A stretch of DNA of 64,000 bases from Peterkaempfera podocarpi (GCF_042466665.1 NZ_CP162102.1:2170001-2234000); one strand, 5' to 3'. Shown: positions 8,169 through 17,789, counted from the stretch's first letter. Numbers and translations are program-made. Notes: generated from the sequence alone by a model not told the origin.

Positions 8169-9392
8169 ATGTCACGTCCGCGTATCTTCCTGAGTCGCAG
8201 TGAGCCGGAGGACTGCGACTGCAGCTGCTGGCCGGCGCGCCGAGCGATGGTGGGGCTGCTGGAGGCCGAGGGCTGCGAGCCGGTGGTGGTGGACAAGCAG
8301 ACCCTGGTGGCCGGTCAGGAGTGGATGCAGGCCATCACCGACGGAATGGCGTCCGCCCACGGTCTGCTGCTGATCCTCTCCGCACACGCACTGGCCTCAC
8401 CGCATGTCCAGAACGAGCTGGCGATGGCGGAGCTCAGGCATCGCTCCGGGGATTTCCCGATCATGATCGTGACGCTGCCCGAGGTGAGCCGGGACGAGCT
8501 GGAGAACGGCCGGCTGGGTTCGCTCAGCCCGACCCGGCGGCAGCTGGTCGCCTGGAACACCGGCACCGACGAGGAGGAGGTCCGCCGGGAGCTCGGCCCG
8601 CAACTGGAGCTGCTGCGGGCGGGGATGAACGGTGCCCGGGTGCAGCAGTACGTGGCACACCGGCTGGAGTCGGTGGACGACCACCGGCTGCGACAGGCGG
8701 CCGAACATCTGCGGCTGCCGCCGGCCCCGCTGCCCGGGCTGCTCCGCCAGCGGTTGGCGGAGGGCCTGCTGACCGAGCGTCCCAGCGTCCGGGAGGCCGA
8801 CCCGTTGCGCGGCGCCCTGGTGCGGCTGCTGCCGCTGCCCGGGGCCGAGCCGTCGCGGGAGGTGATCGAGCTCAGCCTGATCCACGCACGGATACCGGCG
8901 GCCGCCGCGGAGCGGATCAACACGATCGTGCACTGGGAGGAGCCGCGGTTCGCGGTGCTGGTGGCGGCGGGCACCGAGACGGCACGCCGCTATGTGCACC
9001 GGGCCAGTGAGGACCCGCTCCCCTGGGAGCACTTCGTGGTCCCCGTGACCGCGGCCACCGGGCCCATGACGAGCCTGGTGGAGGGGGTGGAGGAGGAGCT
9101 GCGGGAACGCGGGCTGGACGACGACGAGAGCCTGCGGGAGCACGAGGAGGACTTCGGCCCCGTGGTGGTCATCGTGCCGCACCTGCCCGACCCCGGGCTG
9201 GTGACCCGGCTGACGGCGCGTTTCCCGGTGGGACTGCTCTTCCTCTTCGTGGTCGACGAGGGACTGCACGAGGGTGTCGGTACCGATCGCGTCCTGGCCG
9301 GGCTCTCCCGGGAGGGCGAGGAGGAACTCAACCGGACGATCCGGTCGTTCATCCGCCGCTATGCGCCGCGGGCCCCCCAGCAGCCGGTCTGA
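8169..9392 (+). CDS. TIR-domain protein
   Basis: ATG 8169 with AGGAG five bases upstream; 407 residues. The first 140 residues match a bacterial TIR domain: RIFLSRSEPEDCDCSC, LLEAEGCEPVVVDKQTL, a WMQAITDGMASAHGLLLILS strand-helix unit and then SPHVQNELAMAELRHR. The Glu in QNELAMAE sits near where the NADase Glu of active TIR domains lies, so NAD-cleaving activity is possible but unproven. The rest (residues 150-407) is unrecognised and ends in an alpha/beta region (FGPVVVIVPHLPDPG). It is the last gene of the 646-9392 operon and a candidate effector. A strong hairpin follows directly and separates it from the convergent fxsT. Confidence 0.7.
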   Translation: MSRPRIFLSRSEPEDCDCSCWPARRAMVGLLEAEGCEPVVVDKQTLVAGQEWMQAITDGMASAHGLLLILSAHALASPHVQNELAMAELRHRSGDFPIMIVTLPEVSRDELENGRLGSLSPTRRQLVAWNTGTDEEEVRRELGPQLELLRAGMNGARVQQYVAHRLESVDDHRLRQAAEHLRLPPAPLPGLLRQRLAEGLLTERPSVREADPLRGALVRLLPLPGAEPSREVIELSLIHARIPAAAAERINTIVHWEEPRFAVLVAAGTETARRYVHRASEDPLPWEHFVVPVTAATGPMTSLVEGVEEELRERGLDDDESLREHEEDFGPVVVIVPHLPDPGLVTRLTARFPVGLLFLFVVDEGLHEGVGTDRVLAGLSREGEEELNRTIRSFIRRYAPRAPQQPV

Positions 9393-9420
9393 CGCCCCGG
9401 GCGGCGGTCCGCCCGGGGCG
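9393..9420. terminator. Bidirectional terminator hairpin
   Basis: A perfect 12-bp stem (CGCCCCGGGCGG / CCGCCCGGGGCG) with a CGGT loop begins within three bases of the TIR gene's stop and lies 23 bases before the stop of convergent fxsT. There is no U-tract, as is usual in streptomycetes. It probably ends transcripts from both sides. Confidence 0.6.
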
Positions 9421-9443
9421 CGTCCGGCAGCTGCCGGGCTCGG

Positions 9444-12400
9444 TCACGGGGGCATCTCCAGGTCGAAGTCGACCCGGCGTCCGGCCTCGGCGTCGCGTCG
9501 GATCGGTGACTCCGGCGACAGTTGCTGCAGCCTCTGGGAGGCCGCCCGCATGTCCCGCTCCGCCGTCTCGATCCCGGCGAAGCTCCGCTGCAGCGCCAGG
9601 TCGTACTCGGCGGCGAGCACCCGGGGGTGGTCCGGGCCGAAGAGCTGGTGGAAGGCCTCGACCACGGCGACGTCCTCCGCCACTGCCTCGTCGTGCCTCC
9701 CGAGCACCGACAGCGCTCCCGAGCGGGACGACCGGCAGACAGCGGTCGCCGGGTGCACGGCACCGAGCTGCCGCTCCAGCTTGGAGAGCGCCGAAGTGGC
9801 CAGGTCCAGTGCTGCCGCGGGCTCCTGGCATCCCCTCAGGAAGAGCGAGAGGTTGGATGCCGCGGCGAGGGTGAAGGGGTGCTCCTCGCTCAGGATCTCC
9901 TGGTAGCGCTGGTGCACCTGCTCGCCGAGCCTGCGTGCCTCCTCGAAGACCGCGGCGTCGCCGTTGCTGTAGTACAGGTCGCAGGCCAGATTGGTCATGC
10001 AGGCCAGGGTGTCGGGGTGGAGGTCACCGAACCGCTCCCGGTAGGCGGCCCAGGTGTCGCGGCTGAGGGCCAGCGCCGCATCGAACTCCCCGGTGCGCCG
10101 ACGGGACACCGCCAGCGACCGGTCGGCCCGCAACACGTCGGGAGCGCCCTCACCGACCAGTTCCACCAGACGCTCGCGGGTCTCCAGCAGGACCACCAGC
10201 GACTCCCGGTAGCGGCCCATGTCCCGCATGCCCTGCGCCATGTTGACCGCGATGGACCAGGTGAGCACATGCTTCAGCCCGGTCACCTGGCGGCGGCGCC
10301 GATAGGTGTCCTCGTGCAGCGCCAGCGCCTCGCCCGGCCTGCCGACCGCGTTGAGCGACAGGGCCAGGTTGTTGGCCGCCTTGAAGGTGTCCTCGTGCTC
10401 CGGGCCGAAGAGCCGCACACAGCGGTCGTAGGTGTCCCGGTCCGATTCGTAGGCGGCCTTGTAGCGGCCGAGACCGCGCAGGTCGGCGCCGTAGTTGCGG
10501 GCCGTGACCAGGGTGAAGGGGTGGTCGGCGCCATGGTGGGCCCGTTGCAGCGCCAGGGTCTTCTCATCGAGGTCCAGCGCCCGCCGGTACTCGGCCAGCG
10601 AGCGCAGCGGGTTGGCGAGCTGGGCGGCGAGCCGCATGGTGAGCACATCGTCGCCGAAGTGCTGCCGCCAGACCGCCAGCACCCTGGAGCCCAGGGCGAC
10701 CGCAGCGAAATGGTCGCTGATCAGCCAGGTGTGCCGAACCTGCTCGGTGATCCAGTTGCGGACGTTGGGGTCGTCGCTCTCGGCCGCGCCGGACGGCTCC
10801 AGGTGCGGCCACAGTTCAGCGTAGCGCCTGCGGGCCTCACTGCTGTTCTCGTCGCGGATGCCGGACAGCGAGGCGTGCACGGCGGCCAGCACCCGGTGGG
10901 CCTGCCGCCTGGTCTCCGCGTACTTCTCCGGATCGGCCGACAGCCACTCGCGGACCGTCGACTGGAGCAGCCGGTGCACCTGGATCGATTCGGTGAAGCG
11001 GTCGTTGCGCACCAGCGCATAGCGGTTGAGGGCGCCGATGCTGTGGCCGACCATCATCGAGTTGCCGACCTCGGGGTCGAGTTCGGCGAGGTACTCGCGC
11101 ATCGCGGAGCTGTAGAGCAGCGAGGCGGCGATGGGCTCCGGGGAGAGGAAGGAGCACACCTCCAGCATCCGGGCCGCCGCCGGGCTCTCCTGCCGCAGCC
11201 GGTCGAAGGAGAGCTGCCAGGCCGCGGTGAAGCTGGCCTGCTGGGCGGCGGTGCCGACATCGCTCAGTGCCCGGCTGCCCTGGTCCTGGAGCAGTTGGAG
11301 GTAGGTGTCCACCGGCATCACGGTGGTACGCAGCCAGGCCGAGGCCAGCTCGACCGCCATCGGCAGGTCGCCCAGCGCCTCGGCCACCCGGGAGGCGTCG
11401 GCCTCGGTGATGGTCCGCAGCCGCCGCCGGAAGAGGGCGATGCTCTCGTTGCGGGAGAAGGTGTCGATGTGGACGGCGTCCTGGAGCTCGACCGTGTCGG
11501 AGCGCCGGGACGTGATGATCACATGGCCGGGGCCGCGGCTCGGCAGGTAGTCCTGGAGCGCCACCACTCCGGCGCCGTCCAGGTCGATCTGCCCGTCGAT
11601 GTCGCTGACGTTGTCGAAGACCAGCAGGAAGCGGCCGTGCTCGCCGGACTGCAGCTGGTCGAGGGTGCTCTGGGCCCGCTCGGCGACGGAGTCTCCCGGG
11701 ACGCCGAGCCGGTCGCCGAGTTCGGCGATGGTGCGGGGGACGGTGGTGAGCTGGTCGGCCTCCACCCACCAGACCACGTCGTACTGGGCGCCGTAGCGGT
11801 GGACGTACTCCAGGGCGATCTGGGTCTTGCCCATGCCGCCCAGACCGTAGAGCCCGGCCAGTCCGGCACGGGTCTCCACCTGGAGTGCGGTGGTGCCGAG
11901 CCTGCTGCGGACCTCTTCCAGGACGTCGTCGCGACCGGTGAAGGAGTCATTGCGCGGCGGCGACTTCTGCGCGGTGCGGGCGCGGCCGGGGTAGCGCACG
12001 CCCTCGGCCGGCGGCTCCTCCGGGATGCTGAGGCCGACCAGGGCGAACAGCTCCTGGCGAGCGGCCTCGGCCTGCTTGCCGGCGAACGAGACATTGGGCA
12101 GCTGGGCCAGCTCGGAGTCGACGACGTACTCGACCGGGCAGACGCTCACCACCCGCTTCGCGCCGGGACCGGCGTTGATCAGCCTGCGGATCTCGTCCAG
12201 CAGCGGGGTGGTGCGGAAGTCGGGAGACAGCAGGCAGATCACCGTCTCCGGCACCTCGGAGGACTCGGGAGGCGCCGCCACATAGGCGAAGGACGGGGAG
12301 CTGCCGCGCAGCTCCACGGTGACCCCGGCCGCGGCCAGCTGCGCCGACATCCACTCGGCCCACATCCGGTCGCGGACGGCGAAGTCGATGCGCACTCGGG

Positions 12401-13415
12401 TGCGGTGGCCCAGTCCGCTGATCTTCACCCGCTCGAAGCGGCTCAGCAGCCGCCTGCGCTGGTCCTCGACGATCGGCCGCAGCGCGGTGACCTCGCCCTC
12501 GGTGATCACCGAGGTGAGACGCTCGTACGCGGACAGCAGGGTGTTCTCCTGGCGGGGCCGGTCGCCGACGGTGGCCAGGATCTCCTCGTAGGCGTAGAAG
12601 GGCTTGTAGGGGATCTCCACATCGCCCCAGTAGTGCTCCTGCTCGGCCTCGGTGAGGTCCTGCTGGAGCACCTCGCGGAACTGCTCGCGCGCGTGGTCCC
12701 GGCTGACCTCCAGCTTGCCCTGCTCGGCGTCCTCCACCCGCATCGGCACCGGGAGGATACGGACCTTGGGCGCCTGGCGCTGGACGTCGCGGGCGATGCC
12801 GGCGGTGCCCTTGATCGCCTGGGTGTTGAAGGTGAAGCAGTTCACCAGGACGTCGGGCAGTTGCAGGGTGGTGATGCCGGAGGTGTCGCTGTACCCGGTG
12901 CGGCTGTCGATCAGCGCGTAGTCGTAGTTCTCCCGCATGTCGTGGCGGAGCGCGTCCAGGAAGGCGGAGCCGCCGCGGCGCTCGTGGAAGCCGCGCCAGT
13001 CATAGGTGTTGACGGCCTGTGAGTACTCCGGCGTCTGGCGGCCCGGGGAGACGAAGTCGATGTAGCCGCCCTCAGGGAAGTCCCAGCGCAGCGAGGAGGC
13101 ATAGCGCTCCACGCGGGCGTACTCGTGGTAGCGCTCGGCGGGCGGCCGCGGGGTGAGGGCGTCGAAGTCCCGGACGAGGTCGATCACCCCGGGGGTGGAG
13201 TCCAGCGCGGGGTCGCCGAGGAAGGGGAAGAAGTAGCGGTAGAGGCCGGGTGCCTCCAGGTCCCAGTCCATGGTGAGGACACGCTTGCCGTTGGAGGCCA
13301 GGATCCAGGCCACATTGGCCAGCGCCATGGTCCGGCCGGTGCCTCCCTTGAAGGAGTAGAAGGTCACCACGGTGCCCGGCCCGCTGCCTCCTGAGGTGCC
13401 CGAGCGCTGCGTCAT
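9444..13415 (-). CDS. fxsT: FxSxx-COOH system tetratricopeptide protein FxsT
   Basis: ATG at 13415 overlaps the fxsC stop (ATGA); 1323 residues. Domains in order: a ParA/MinD-like ATPase at 15-300 with the deviant Walker A FYSFKGGTGRTMALANVA; a TIR-like domain at about 335-470 (VRIDFAVRDRMWAEWMSAQL, TVICLLSPDF); an NB-ARC STAND NTPase at about 500-780 with GLYGLGGMGKTQIALEYVH, the Walker B strand FLLVFDNVSD and a GRDDVLEEVRSRL lead-in; then tetratricopeptide repeats from about 870 to the end (GRYKAAYESDRDTYDRC, GEFDAALALSRDTWAAY). This architecture defines FxsT, the large signalling partner of Fxs peptide systems. Both nucleotide sites look intact. The family's biochemical role is unknown; sensor/scaffold function is inferred. 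Confidence 0.88.
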   Translation of the reverse strand: MTQRSGTSGGSGPGTVVTFYSFKGGTGRTMALANVAWILASNGKRVLTMDWDLEAPGLYRYFFPFLGDPALDSTPGVIDLVRDFDALTPRPPAERYHEYARVERYASSLRWDFPEGGYIDFVSPGRQTPEYSQAVNTYDWRGFHERRGGSAFLDALRHDMRENYDYALIDSRTGYSDTSGITTLQLPDVLVNCFTFNTQAIKGTAGIARDVQRQAPKVRILPVPMRVEDAEQGKLEVSRDHAREQFREVLQQDLTEAEQEHYWGDVEIPYKPFYAYEEILATVGDRPRQENTLLSAYERLTSVITEGEVTALRPIVEDQRRRLLSRFERVKISGLGHRTRVRIDFAVRDRMWAEWMSAQLAAAGVTVELRGSSPSFAYVAAPPESSEVPETVICLLSPDFRTTPLLDEIRRLINAGPGAKRVVSVCPVEYVVDSELAQLPNVSFAGKQAEAARQELFALVGLSIPEEPPAEGVRYPGRARTAQKSPPRNDSFTGRDDVLEEVRSRLGTTALQVETRAGLAGLYGLGGMGKTQIALEYVHRYGAQYDVVWWVEADQLTTVPRTIAELGDRLGVPGDSVAERAQSTLDQLQSGEHGRFLLVFDNVSDIDGQIDLDGAGVVALQDYLPSRGPGHVIITSRRSDTVELQDAVHIDTFSRNESIALFRRRLRTITEADASRVAEALGDLPMAVELASAWLRTTVMPVDTYLQLLQDQGSRALSDVGTAAQQASFTAAWQLSFDRLRQESPAAARMLEVCSFLSPEPIAASLLYSSAMREYLAELDPEVGNSMMVGHSIGALNRYALVRNDRFTESIQVHRLLQSTVREWLSADPEKYAETRRQAHRVLAAVHASLSGIRDENSSEARRRYAELWPHLEPSGAAESDDPNVRNWITEQVRHTWLISDHFAAVALGSRVLAVWRQHFGDDVLTMRLAAQLANPLRSLAEYRRALDLDEKTLALQRAHHGADHPFTLVTARNYGADLRGLGRYKAAYESDRDTYDRCVRLFGPEHEDTFKAANNLALSLNAVGRPGEALALHEDTYRRRRQVTGLKHVLTWSIAVNMAQGMRDMGRYRESLVVLLETRERLVELVGEGAPDVLRADRSLAVSRRRTGEFDAALALSRDTWAAYRERFGDLHPDTLACMTNLACDLYYSNGDAAVFEEARRLGEQVHQRYQEILSEEHPFTLAAASNLSLFLRGCQEPAAALDLATSALSKLERQLGAVHPATAVCRSSRSGALSVLGRHDEAVAEDVAVVEAFHQLFGPDHPRVLAAEYDLALQRSFAGIETAERDMRAASQRLQQLSPESPIRRDAEAGRRVDFDLEMPP

Positions 13416-14599
13416 GAGGAGAACCTTCCGAGCTGGGGGAACGAGTCGAAGCTGCCTGCCGGGACGTCGGCGGGCTGATCGTCGGGGGGGATTTTCATGG
13501 CGTCGTTCTGCGCTGCCACCAGTGCTCTGCGCAGCGCCGTGGTGAACTGCTCGGCATCGGGCAGGTGCCAGCGCCGCAGCTGATCCGCGATGCCCGCCTG
13601 CCGGAACCGGGGAAGCGCCTGGTCCAGGGCCTGGTCCAGGACCCGGGCGTGTTCGGCCGACTCCAGGTCGCCGCTGCTGCGGGGCTCCAGTACCGCGGTG
13701 GAGCCGGGTGGGCGGTCGTCGAGCTCGGCCAGCAGCCGTTGCTGCCGGCGCAGCGTCGCCGTCCAGGCGTCGACCAGCAGCACCACAAAGCGCTCACGCG
13801 CCTCCGTCAGGGCGGTCGGGCCGCCCGTGGTGCCGTCCAGCGGCACCACCCGGGAGGGGAAGTCCAGGTCGGCGGCGGTCTCCTCGACCAGGCTGACCAG
13901 GGAGCGGGGCCGCTCGGGGCTGTACGGGGACCAGTCGAGCGGGGAGGAGCCGTAGAACTCCCGGGAATGCCGCTCGGCCGGAAGCTCGTCGGAGGCCGCG
14001 GACGCCACCACCACGTCGACCGGCGTCCGGCCGCCGGCGGCCGGCGCGGAGGCTGCCGCGGCGCTTCCGTTGAAGGTGAATCCCGGCAGGTCCGGCAGGT
14101 CCTTCTGGGCCACCGCGAGCCGGTCCACCAGGCTCTGGATCACCTTTTGGTAGACGTCCCGGTAGCGGGAGCCGAGGCGCAGCAGGTGGAGCAGTCCGTC
14201 GCGCTCGTACGCCGGGGCACCGACCCGCAGGGGGTCCGGCCACGGCGGTGCCGCCTTGGCGCCGGCGGCGGGCGGCACCCAGGTCACCGGGATGATGGCG
14301 TCGGCCGGGCGGCCGGTGCGCGACCAGTAGACCTCGCGCCGCTGCCGGAAGAACTCCCACTCGGCGGCGCAGTAGCTGCGGGTGGCGTACTGGGGGGTGC
14401 GCAGCGCGATGAGCACTCCGGCCTGCCGCATCAGGTCCAGCGCCGGCTCACGGGAGGCCGCGTCACCGCGCACTCCGACCGTGCCCGGACTGAGTCCGGT
14501 GCGCGCGGCCACCGCGGAGCACAGGTCGCGGAAGAACGTTGCGACCCACTCCTCGTCCGCCCCCCTGACGTGGCTCAGGAAGAACAGGTAGCGCTTCAC
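13412..14599 (-). CDS. fxsC: TIR-like protein FxsC
   Basis: 395 residues from GTG 14599, chosen because GGGAG lies five bases upstream and the family begins at the KRYLFFLSHVRGADEEW strand. The first 200 residues are the TIR-like FxsC domain (WVATFFRDLCSAVAARTG; PALDLMRQAGVLIALRTPQY; RYRDVYQKVIQSLVDRLA). The C-terminal part carries a conserved DWSPYSPERPRSLVSLVEE segment and an alpha/beta unit with FVVLLVDAWTA. Its stop overlaps the start of fxsT. The 285 bases upstream (14600-14884) separate it from the beta-hydroxylase gene and may hold a second promoter, but I see no clear -35/-10. It is the same TIR-like fold as the N-terminus of the protein at 646. Confidence 0.85.
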   Translation of the reverse strand: MKRYLFFLSHVRGADEEWVATFFRDLCSAVAARTGLSPGTVGVRGDAASREPALDLMRQAGVLIALRTPQYATRSYCAAEWEFFRQRREVYWSRTGRPADAIIPVTWVPPAAGAKAAPPWPDPLRVGAPAYERDGLLHLLRLGSRYRDVYQKVIQSLVDRLAVAQKDLPDLPGFTFNGSAAAASAPAAGGRTPVDVVVASAASDELPAERHSREFYGSSPLDWSPYSPERPRSLVSLVEETAADLDFPSRVVPLDGTTGGPTALTEARERFVVLLVDAWTATLRRQQRLLAELDDRPPGSTAVLEPRSSGDLESAEHARVLDQALDQALPRFRQAGIADQLRRWHLPDAEQFTTALRRALVAAQNDAMKIPPDDQPADVPAGSFDSFPQLGRFSS

Positions 14600-14884
14600 G
14601 GCGACTCCCAGCTCGGCGACGTCCGCGCTGCCGACGGACTCCCTTGGTGTCCGGCCACGGACCGGATGGCGTTCAGGGGCCGCCACCGGGCGTACGGACG
14701 TGCACAACTCTGGCAGAGCCGGGCGCCGCGCGGGGCGCCTTCGACGGTCATCGCGGACTCTCCAAGCACAACGCGTCCCTGCCTTCGGCCACCACACGAT
14801 GCGGTTGCGATGCATACCCCAGCGGTGTGCGTTTCGACACGTGGAATAACCCGGAAGGACTCAGCTCTCCACCCATGCCGCCCA

Positions 14885-16180
14885 TCACCCGTTCGAGTAT
14901 CTCGGTGTCATATGCCCCGGCCGTGGCATCACCCCGGCCGCCATTCGGTCGCAGAACCGGCGGCCGAGCGCGGTCAGCCCGGTGCAGCCGTCGAGCAGCT
15001 CCAGCGCGTCCAGCACCTGGCCGCGCAGCAGACGGTGGTGCCGCTCCGCACGGTCGGCCTCGGCGGTCCGGGCGACCCGGCGGTAGCGGTCCCAGAACGC
15101 CAGCCGTGCGACATGCGCATAGGTGCCCTGGAGCACCGCTCCCAGCGGCCGGGGGTCCGATCGCCAGCCGACGGTGTAGCTGTCGGCGTGGTCGGGGTCA
15201 TGGAGGTCCACCATGTCGCCGAGGGCACCCAGGACGACATGGCTGACCTCGTGCACCAGCGCCTCGGCCAGGCGGGCGGTGTCGTTGGTCGGGGAGAGCC
15301 AGATGGCACCGAACGCCTCACGGGAGGCGGAGCTGGCCCAGCCTCCGGGCGGCGGTGTCAGTGGGACGACGCAGGTGCAGAGTGCGGCGCAGACGGTCGC
15401 ACGGTCCGGGAAGTGCTCGGTGAGCAGCTCCCAGGCACCCCCGAGCGAGTCCTCCCACTCCCCGAGTTGATGTGTCGTCAGTCGCGGTGCACTGCGCGCA
15501 CCGGGGTTGTGCCGGTCGGGATCGCCGTCCTCGAGGGTGAGCCGCAGAGCCGGGAGGTCGGATGCCGCGGCGGAGGGCGGCAGGGCCAGGGCCCGCAGCG
15601 GCAGCCAGCCCGGTGCGCCCGCGGGCGGGTCGACGGCACCGGGGGTGCGGGGTTCTGCGCTGAAGCCGGGCGCGCTGAGGACCGCACCTTCGACGCGGAC
15701 CGCGGAAGTGCCGGACGGAAGCCGGGCCACCCCCCAACCGGGCAGCGCAAGCCGGTCCCCGTGGACGGGCAGTCGGAGCGAGACCGGTAAGCGGGCGCGG
15801 AGCGCCGCGCCGACCGCCAGTGCGCCGAGCCGGGCGAGATCCCGCTCGAGATCGGAGCCGTCCTGCGGCTGGCCGGTCAGCCGGCGCAGACAGCGGGCCA
15901 GCAGGACACCCACCGGAGGGTGCATCAGAACCGCTTCCAGGGCGCGGCGCTCCGTGCGGTCCACCGCCTCCAGCAGCTCCCAGGCCGGCTCGGCACCGGC
16001 GGCACGCCACTGCACGGGGAACCGTTCCCGCCCGAGGGCGGCGACCGAGCGCAGGGTCAGCAGGCGGCGGCTGAACTGGCTGCGGCGCAGCACATCCAGT
16101 GCAGCGGCACCGGGCCGCGCGGACGCCAGCCGCTCGAAGTCATCCACCGTCAGCCGGTGGACCTCCCCGACCCCGATCAC
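14885..16180 (-). CDS. HExxH-type 2-oxoglutarate-dependent peptide beta-hydroxylase (Fxs-associated)
   Basis: GTG 16180 overlaps the fxsB stop; 431 residues. The diagnostic motif is ALVHEVSHVVLGAL, near residue 312, inside a largely alpha-helical protein. The N-terminal VDDFERLASARPGAAALDVL and the RSQFSRRLLTLR segment are typical of the aKG-HExxH-type peptide beta-hydroxylase family (older name: HExxH motif-containing putative peptide modification protein), regularly found next to FxsB. The expected reaction is beta-hydroxylation of a residue in the FxsA-type precursor, using the two His of HExxH as iron ligands. That substrate assignment comes from gene context and not from the sequence itself. 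Confidence 0.82.
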   Translation of the reverse strand: MIGVGEVHRLTVDDFERLASARPGAAALDVLRRSQFSRRLLTLRSVAALGRERFPVQWRAAGAEPAWELLEAVDRTERRALEAVLMHPPVGVLLARCLRRLTGQPQDGSDLERDLARLGALAVGAALRARLPVSLRLPVHGDRLALPGWGVARLPSGTSAVRVEGAVLSAPGFSAEPRTPGAVDPPAGAPGWLPLRALALPPSAAASDLPALRLTLEDGDPDRHNPGARSAPRLTTHQLGEWEDSLGGAWELLTEHFPDRATVCAALCTCVVPLTPPPGGWASSASREAFGAIWLSPTNDTARLAEALVHEVSHVVLGALGDMVDLHDPDHADSYTVGWRSDPRPLGAVLQGTYAHVARLAFWDRYRRVARTAEADRAERHHRLLRGQVLDALELLDGCTGLTALGRRFCDRMAAGVMPRPGHMTPRYSNG

Positions 16181-17328
16181 CGTGGCCCCCCGAGGAGTTC
16201 CCGGACATCGGCATGCACCCGATGCCTGATGTGCTCAGCCACCCTCATGAGATCCGAACAGTACACACTCGGATTGTCGAAGGCATTCTCGGGACGGTAA
16301 CGATGCGCCCGGAATCCGCCGCCGCACAGCCCGACCACGGAGCACTGACGGCACTGCGCAGCCAGGGCGTCCCGGCCTCCCCGCGCCTCGGTGACCCGGG
16401 GTGAGCGGGCGACGGTGTCGAAGTCATGGGTGAAGACGTCCATCCCGGTTGCTGATGCCCCGTCATGGACAGCCCGATAGGCGTCGGCGAGGTGGATCGA
16501 CCCGTCGGTCTCGACCACGGTGAAGCCTGCGGCCGCCCCGCCGACGGCCTCCGAGCCCGGCGCGCCGCCCAGGGAGAGATCGATCAGGTCCTCGAAGAGC
16601 CGCACCCTGGTCTCCGGTGGGGACGAGGAGCGGTACCACCGGTCGAAGACCGCCAGCAGCCAGGCCGCGTAGGGGGCGCGCTCGGGATCGTGCCCGGGTG
16701 GCGGGTGCTGCCAGGTGGCGTGCGGCAGCAGGAAGTCGATCCGGGGCGGCTCCTGGGCGAGCAGCGCCTCATAGGTGGCCACCGGCGGATTGTCCAGGTC
16801 CACCGTGCACAGCAGGCCCGCATAGCGGTTCCGGTGCTCGGGCCGGCGCAGCAGGCGCAGCCCGCGCTCCACGGCCGGATGGCTGCTGCGCCCGTCGGCC
16901 CGGCGGCGGTGCCGGTCGTTGGCGGCCCGGTCGCCGTCCAGGCTGACCCCGATGCCCATGCCGTACCGGTGGCCGAGTTCCAGCCAGGCGTCGTTCAGCA
17001 GGGTGCCGTTGGTCTGCACGGTGAAGCCGATCCGGGTTTCCGGGTCCACCTCGCGGCGCAGCGCGCGGGCCAGTCGCTCGGCCTTCGCCCGGCCGGCCAT
17101 CAGCGGCTCCCCGCCGTGCAGCACGGCGGACACCTCGGGCAGCCGGTGGCGGCGAGCGTGCTCAGCGATCCGCACGGCCACCCGGTCGATCGTCGGGTCG
17201 GCCATCACGGCCGGTCTGGACTCCCAGCCCCGGTCGCGCAGTTCGTAGACGTAGCAATGGTCGCAGGCGATATTGCAGAGCCCGTGAAGTTTGATCACGA
17301 ACTCCCGGAACGGCGCCACCGCGGCCAT
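16177..17328 (-). CDS. fxsB: Radical SAM/SPASM protein FxsB
   Basis: 383 residues from ATG 17328, preceded by a G-rich GGGGGCGGGCAG. The radical SAM cluster motif is CNIACDHCYVYE (CxxxCxxC) near residue 22, followed by VLHGGEPLMAG and VQTNGTLLND, the usual SAM-binding elements. The C-terminal SPASM region supplies CRQCSVVGLCGGG. FxsB proteins are the peptide-maturing radical SAM enzymes of FxSxx-COOH systems and introduce crosslinks or similar changes in the short FxsA peptide. It lies 16 bases downstream of fxsA and overlaps the beta-hydroxylase, so the three are one transcription unit. Confidence 0.92.
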   Translation of the reverse strand: MAAVAPFREFVIKLHGLCNIACDHCYVYELRDRGWESRPAVMADPTIDRVAVRIAEHARRHRLPEVSAVLHGGEPLMAGRAKAERLARALRREVDPETRIGFTVQTNGTLLNDAWLELGHRYGMGIGVSLDGDRAANDRHRRRADGRSSHPAVERGLRLLRRPEHRNRYAGLLCTVDLDNPPVATYEALLAQEPPRIDFLLPHATWQHPPPGHDPERAPYAAWLLAVFDRWYRSSSPPETRVRLFEDLIDLSLGGAPGSEAVGGAAAGFTVVETDGSIHLADAYRAVHDGASATGMDVFTHDFDTVARSPRVTEARGGRDALAAQCRQCSVVGLCGGGFRAHRYRPENAFDNPSVYCSDLMRVAEHIRHRVHADVRELLGGPR

Positions 17329-17344
17329 CTGCCCGCCCCCGTGC

Positions 17345-17521
17345 TCAATCGGCCATCGCGGAATGGAAAGACGCCACGGGCGATCGCGGATCACTCGCGT
17401 CCCTGAGGATCCTGCGCAACGACGCGGCGAGCACCGAGTCGGGCAACTCCTCCAGGTCCGCCAAGGCAACCCTGGTCAGGTCGGTGATCTCGGACGGCAC
17501 GTCGGACTGCGACGTCTGCAT
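17345..17521 (-). CDS. fxsA: FxSxx-type precursor peptide FxsA
   Basis: 58 residues if it starts at MQTSQSDVPSE (ATG 17521, GGAAG just upstream); in-frame ATGs at 17596 and 17635 would give up to 96 residues. The body matches the family: DLTRVALADLEELPDSVLAA is the leader-like helix, followed by SLRRILRDA. The C-terminus is SPVASFHSAMAD. The signature FxS is present (FHSAM), but the chain continues two residues (Ala-Asp) beyond the usual end of FxSxx-COOH. It is the first gene of the Fxs operon and the likely substrate of FxsB and the HExxH hydroxylase. On the minus strand TTGACA occurs at 17626-17621, but no good -10 follows. Confidence 0.8.
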   Translation of the reverse strand: MQTSQSDVPSEITDLTRVALADLEELPDSVLAASLRRILRDASDPRSPVASFHSAMAD

Positions 17522-17789
17522 CGGCTTCCAGCCCCCGAATCTCAGCTGCGCCGCGAACCCCGGAGGGGTGATCACCCGGGTCCGCAACGACGACATGCGG
17601 AGCCGGCGCACATGGCTCCCTGTCAAGGGAAGCACATTGTCCGGGACCCGACCAGAACGCCATCGGTGGTTGGCCTGCCGTCAACCCCGCTGTCCGGAAG
17701 CCGGTCCCGGCCCCGGCGGGATCTCACGGCTCCACCGGCGACGGCCGGACGGGTAGGATCACAAGTCCTGCGGCGGACACGGGGGCCTG

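Noticed and set aside
9522..13022. Very long open frame opposite fxsT
   Set aside because: GC-rich codon bias of fxsT creates an open antisense frame; its composition (Val/Gly/Arg/Gln/His rich) is that of a shadow and matches no family.
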